From contig NZ_CP018319.1 in assembly GCF_001952935.1 (NCBI RefSeq), positions 4,360,001-4,424,000 on the forward strand: 64,000 nt of DNA, given 5' to 3'. The translations under genes were made by a program, and so were the position numbers. Source of the DNA: Pseudomonas frederiksbergensis (GTDB taxonomy: Bacteria; Pseudomonadota; Gammaproteobacteria; Pseudomonadales; Pseudomonadaceae). This document shows positions 61,295-64,000 of the stretch, in pieces. Numbering within the stretch: position 1 is the stretch's first letter; each line of letters begins with the position of its first letter. Below the pieces are notes generated by a model. That model did not search any database. It worked only from the letters and a program-made list of their open reading frames with translations, and was not told the DNA's origin.

Positions 61295-62284
61295 ATGCAA
61301 AGCAGCAGCAACCTATTTCCTGTCGCCCTGATCAGCGCCGAGCGGCGCGGCGATCTGAGCGAAGACGTCTATCGTCTGAAACCCGGCAACAGCCCTGACG
61401 GCACCGTCGAACTGGCTGTGACGCGCCTGGGCATGGCGGATGGCTCCGACGCGCGCGGCGTTCCGGTTATTCTGCTTCACGGCAGCTTTTCCAATCGTCG
61501 GTTCTGGTTTTCCCCGAAGGGGCTTGGACTGGGCGCCTATCTGACGCGTCTGGGATTCGATGTTTGGATTCCCGAAATGCGTGGCCACGGCTTGTCCCAG
61601 CGTAACCAGAACTACCGCAAGAACCGTGTTGCCGACTACGCCCGTTACGATTTGCCGGCCATTGGCGCGTTCGTGCGCGAGCAGAGCGGCCAGATCCCGC
61701 ACTGGATCGGTCACTCGCTGGGTGGGATTACCCTGGCGGCGGCATTGGGTGGTGAGTACATCGGCGAGCCGGTGGTGGCTTCCGCCGCTTTTTTCGGTAC
61801 TCAAATCAGCCGCACCTACTGGCCGTTGAAAATTCCGCCGGTGGAGTGGAGCGGGCGCTTCATTCTCAAGCGTTTCGCCCAGTTGTCCGGCTCACGGCTC
61901 AAGCGCGGCCCGGAGGACGAGCCCATTGGCCTGGCCCTGGAAAGCATGCGCTGGCATGGCTTGTTTGGGCGCTTCGGCGATGCCGACAAGGATTGGTGGG
62001 CCGGATTGGCCGGCGTTCAGTTGCCGGTATTGGCCGTGAGTGCCGCCGGTGACCATCAGGACCCGACCTGGGCTTGTCGCAAGCTGTTTGATCAGGTGGG
62101 TTCCGAGCATAAGCAATTCATCAGCCTGGGTCGCGAGCAGGGCTTTGGCGATAATTTCGGTCACGTAGAGATGCTTGTCAGCAAAGCCGCGCAGACTGAA
62201 GTCTGGCCGCTGGTGGCGCGCTGGTTGGCGGATCAACAGACTCCCTTGCTGGGTGAAAAGCCGGATCTTGCTACGGCAAGCTGA
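61295..62284 (+). CDS. Alpha/beta hydrolase, lipase-like
   Basis: A 329-residue alpha/beta hydrolase: oxyanion segment LLHGSFSNRRFW near residue 57, VWIPEMRGHGLSQRN, nucleophile elbow IGHSLGG near residue 143, and histidine in FGHVEML close to residue 289; the acid is likely in AVSAAGDHQDPT. It resembles lipase/acyl hydrolases that follow ppsA in pseudomonads. The ATG at 61295 is preferred to a TTG at 61280. No signal peptide is evident. Substrate unknown. Confidence 0.83.
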   Translation: MQSSSNLFPVALISAERRGDLSEDVYRLKPGNSPDGTVELAVTRLGMADGSDARGVPVILLHGSFSNRRFWFSPKGLGLGAYLTRLGFDVWIPEMRGHGLSQRNQNYRKNRVADYARYDLPAIGAFVREQSGQIPHWIGHSLGGITLAAALGGEYIGEPVVASAAFFGTQISRTYWPLKIPPVEWSGRFILKRFAQLSGSRLKRGPEDEPIGLALESMRWHGLFGRFGDADKDWWAGLAGVQLPVLAVSAAGDHQDPTWACRKLFDQVGSEHKQFISLGREQGFGDNFGHVEMLVSKAAQTEVWPLVARWLADQQTPLLGEKPDLATAS

Positions 62285-62405
62285 GTCAGATGCTCTAACA
62301 AGGGCATTTCGCTCCGTTCGGCTTGCGGCTAAGATATGACGCATTGAGCTTTTCTGGTCACTTTGCGACATCCTCGATTGTCTTCCTCTCTACAGGAGTT
62401 TCTCG

Positions 62406-62897
62406 ATGAACCATTACATCACGCCTGACCTTTGCGACGCCTATCCAGAACTGGTGCAGGTGCTGGAACCGATGTTCAGCAATTTCGGTGGCCGTGATTC
62501 TTTCGGCGGCGAAATCGTGACCATCAAATGTTTCGAAGACAATTCGCGGGTCAAGGAGCAGGTCGAGCTCAAGGGGGATGGCAAGGTGCTGGTGGTCGAC
62601 GGTGGCGGTTCCCTGCGTCATGCATTGCTGGGTGACATGCTGGCCGAGAAAGCCGCGAAAAACGGGTGGGAAGGGCTGGTGATCTACGGTTGCATCCGCG
62701 ACGTGGATATCCTCGCGCAGACCGATCTGGGCGTTCAGGCCCTGGCCAGTCACCCGCGCAAATCCGACCGGCGCGGGCTCGGCGATCTCAACGTTGCGGT
62801 CACTTTTGCCGGTGTGACGTTCCACCCGGGGCATTACATCTATGCGGACAACAACGGCGTGATCATTTCGCCAAGCCCGCTGAAAATGCCTGAATAA
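62406..62897 (+). CDS. rraA: RraA-family regulator of ribonuclease E
   Basis: A 163-residue RraA-type protein: DLCDAYPELVQVLEPMFSNF, VVDGGGSLRHALLGDMLAEKA and IYGCIRDVDILAQTDLGVQA. RraA trimers bind RNase E and reduce its activity; some close homologues instead act as 4-hydroxy-4-methyl-2-oxoglutarate aldolases, and the G-x-x-R-D (GCIRD) motif is common to both. Size and N-terminus fit RraA best. The start follows AGGAG. Confidence 0.88.
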   Translation: MNHYITPDLCDAYPELVQVLEPMFSNFGGRDSFGGEIVTIKCFEDNSRVKEQVELKGDGKVLVVDGGGSLRHALLGDMLAEKAAKNGWEGLVIYGCIRDVDILAQTDLGVQALASHPRKSDRRGLGDLNVAVTFAGVTFHPGHYIYADNNGVIISPSPLKMPE

Positions 62898-62929
62898 AGA
62901 ACTGCTGACTTTTTGTTTCAAGAATAGGG

Positions 62930-63931
62930 ATGAGGATGTTCGAGGAAGAAAACGCGCAGTGGGGGCTGGTGCATGCCCTGGTGCTGGACGGTAAAGGCAG
63001 TGCGCGTTCGATAGCCCGGACTGAACTCGATGACTTGCAGCTGCAAGCCCATGAAAGCCTGTGGCTGCACTGGGATCGCAGTCATCCGCAAACCCGGACC
63101 TGGTTACGAAAATCCAGCGGTCTGAGCGAATTCAGCTGTGATCTCTTACTTGAAGAAAACACCCGTCCGCGTCTTTTACAGCTTCCGGACAGCGAACTGC
63201 TGCTATTTTTGCGTGGGGTCAACCTGAACCCAGGGGCCGAGCCGGAAGACATGGTCTCGGTGCGGATTTTTGGCTCGGCCCAGCGGGTTATTTCCCTGCG
63301 TTTGCGTCCGTTGCGTGCCACCGATGAGTTGCTGGTGCAGCTCGCCGAAGGCAAAGGACCGAAAACCGCGTCGGAACTCATCCTTTATATGGCGCAGTAC
63401 CTCACCAACAAGGTGCAGGATCTGGTCAGTTGCCTCTCGGAAGTGGTCGATGAGGAAGAAGAAAAGCTGGATACCGACGAACGGTATACACCCGAGCACG
63501 GAGCCGTTTTGCAGATCCGGCGCAGGGCCGCTGCCTTGAAACGTTTTCTTGCGCCGCAGCGGGAAATATTCGGACAGCTGACACGGATAAAACTGCCTTG
63601 GTTCGTCGAAGACGACGGTGATTACTGGAACGAATTGAACAACAGCCTGACCCGCTATCTCGAGGAGCTGGAATTGACCCGGGAGCGGGTGGGGTTGGTC
63701 CTCGAGGCCGAAGATAGACGTTTGAGCGTGCGAATGAACCGCACGATGTACCGCTTCGGGATCATCACCGGGATCTTTTTGCCGATGAGTTTTCTGGCGG
63801 GTCTTCTGGGCATCAATGTTGGCGGAGTTCCGTTCTCTGCAAGCCCTTATGGCTTCCTGATTGCGTGTCTGATGATGGTCTCGGTGGCGCTGGGGCAGTG
63901 GTGGTTATTCCGCCGTTTGCGCTGGTTCTGA
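62930..63931 (+). CDS. zntB: ZntB-like CorA-family zinc transporter
   Basis: A 333-residue CorA-superfamily protein. A large cytoplasmic domain (residues 1-260) with long helices (LTRYLEELELTRERVGLVLE, EDRRLSVRMNR) is followed by two C-terminal transmembrane helices (FGIITGIFLPMSFLAGLLGI and SPYGFLIACLMMVSVALGQW) joined by the GIN-containing loop GINVGGVP, the ZntB variant of the CorA GMN signature. ZntB moves Zn2+ by a proton-coupled mechanism. The ATG at 62930 is taken; 62936 is possible. Confidence 0.86.
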   Translation: MRMFEEENAQWGLVHALVLDGKGSARSIARTELDDLQLQAHESLWLHWDRSHPQTRTWLRKSSGLSEFSCDLLLEENTRPRLLQLPDSELLLFLRGVNLNPGAEPEDMVSVRIFGSAQRVISLRLRPLRATDELLVQLAEGKGPKTASELILYMAQYLTNKVQDLVSCLSEVVDEEEEKLDTDERYTPEHGAVLQIRRRAAALKRFLAPQREIFGQLTRIKLPWFVEDDGDYWNELNNSLTRYLEELELTRERVGLVLEAEDRRLSVRMNRTMYRFGIITGIFLPMSFLAGLLGINVGGVPFSASPYGFLIACLMMVSVALGQWWLFRRLRWF

Positions 63932-63994
63932 CGGTGAGCCATGTGACCCGGGCAAATTTGATCGCGTCTTTCACAGACATCACGAGAGGTGCGT

Positions 63995-64000
63995 ATGCAC
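63995..64000 (+). CDS. Start of a further gene, cut by the window edge
   Basis: An ATG at 63995 with GAGAGGTG upstream begins a reading frame of which only two codons are visible. Nothing can be said about the product. Confidence 0.3.

Overview
The window looks like chromosomal DNA of a Pseudomonas of the fluorescens lineage. The support is a methylcitrate cluster of the AcnD/PrpF type (gntR-prpB-prpC-acnD-prpF-prpD), divergent ppsR and ppsA, a 4Fe-4S APS reductase next to thrH, an OprD-type porin, GC-rich coding DNA, and many copies of the GTGGGAGCGGGCTTGCTCGCGA REP family typical of fluorescent pseudomonads. No rRNA and no complete tRNA gene was found.

Layout. 0-21 kb is a run of transport, regulation and small-molecule genes: an OprD porin cut by the left edge, pirin, a GlxA-type regulator, two paralogous winged-helix/NB-ARC regulators placed tail to tail (one truncated), a flavodoxin-like protein with a chloroperoxidase-like hydrolase, AraC and LysR regulators, a membrane-anchored ABM-domain protein coupled to a YtcJ-like amidohydrolase and a YcaC-like hydrolase, a MscS channel with a cyclic-nucleotide domain, a secreted esterase with a divergent LysR gene, and an isochorismatase-DoxX-MFS operon. 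21-25.6 kb is a graveyard of mobile DNA: a transposase fragment, a broken integrase, about 1 kb of hairpin-rich non-coding DNA, an intact P4-type integrase, and a short segment that looks like the 3' end of a tRNA-Ser gene followed by a terminator (probable attachment site). 25.7-29 kb holds small genes: YbjQ-like, two tandem glycine-zipper proteins, two acidic proteins and a Gly/Ser-rich secreted protein. 29-34 kb is a large Rhs polymorphic toxin with an EndoU-like C-terminal domain and an overlapping candidate immunity gene. 34-46 kb is mostly metabolic (HAD phosphatase, SDR with divergent LysR, NCS1 permease with an Asp/Glu/hydantoin-racemase-superfamily enzyme, cysH, thrH, pabB) and ends in an operon of a retropepsin-like protease, a 7TM inactive transglutaminase and an ATP-grasp ligase. 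46.6-55.2 kb is the propionate (methylcitrate) cluster, 55-57.6 kb a DMT exporter with a divergent MocR regulator, 57.7-61.1 kb ppsR/ppsA, and 61.3-64 kb an alpha/beta hydrolase, a RraA-family protein and a ZntB/CorA transporter.

How it fits together. PrpBCDF and AcnD convert propionyl-CoA plus oxaloacetate to pyruvate and succinate; PpsA then makes PEP from pyruvate, with PpsR setting its phosphorylation state. The Rhs protein and its neighbour form a toxin-immunity pair. The 43-46 kb operon matches a predicted but little-characterised amidoligase/transglutaminase/protease system and is the best candidate for under-described biology. Other notable signals are an exact 20-bp sequence found upstream of both the flavodoxin-hydrolase operon and the AraC/LysR pair, an AMDase-like Gly/Cys arrangement in the racemase homologue, and inverted repeats in front of several regulators.
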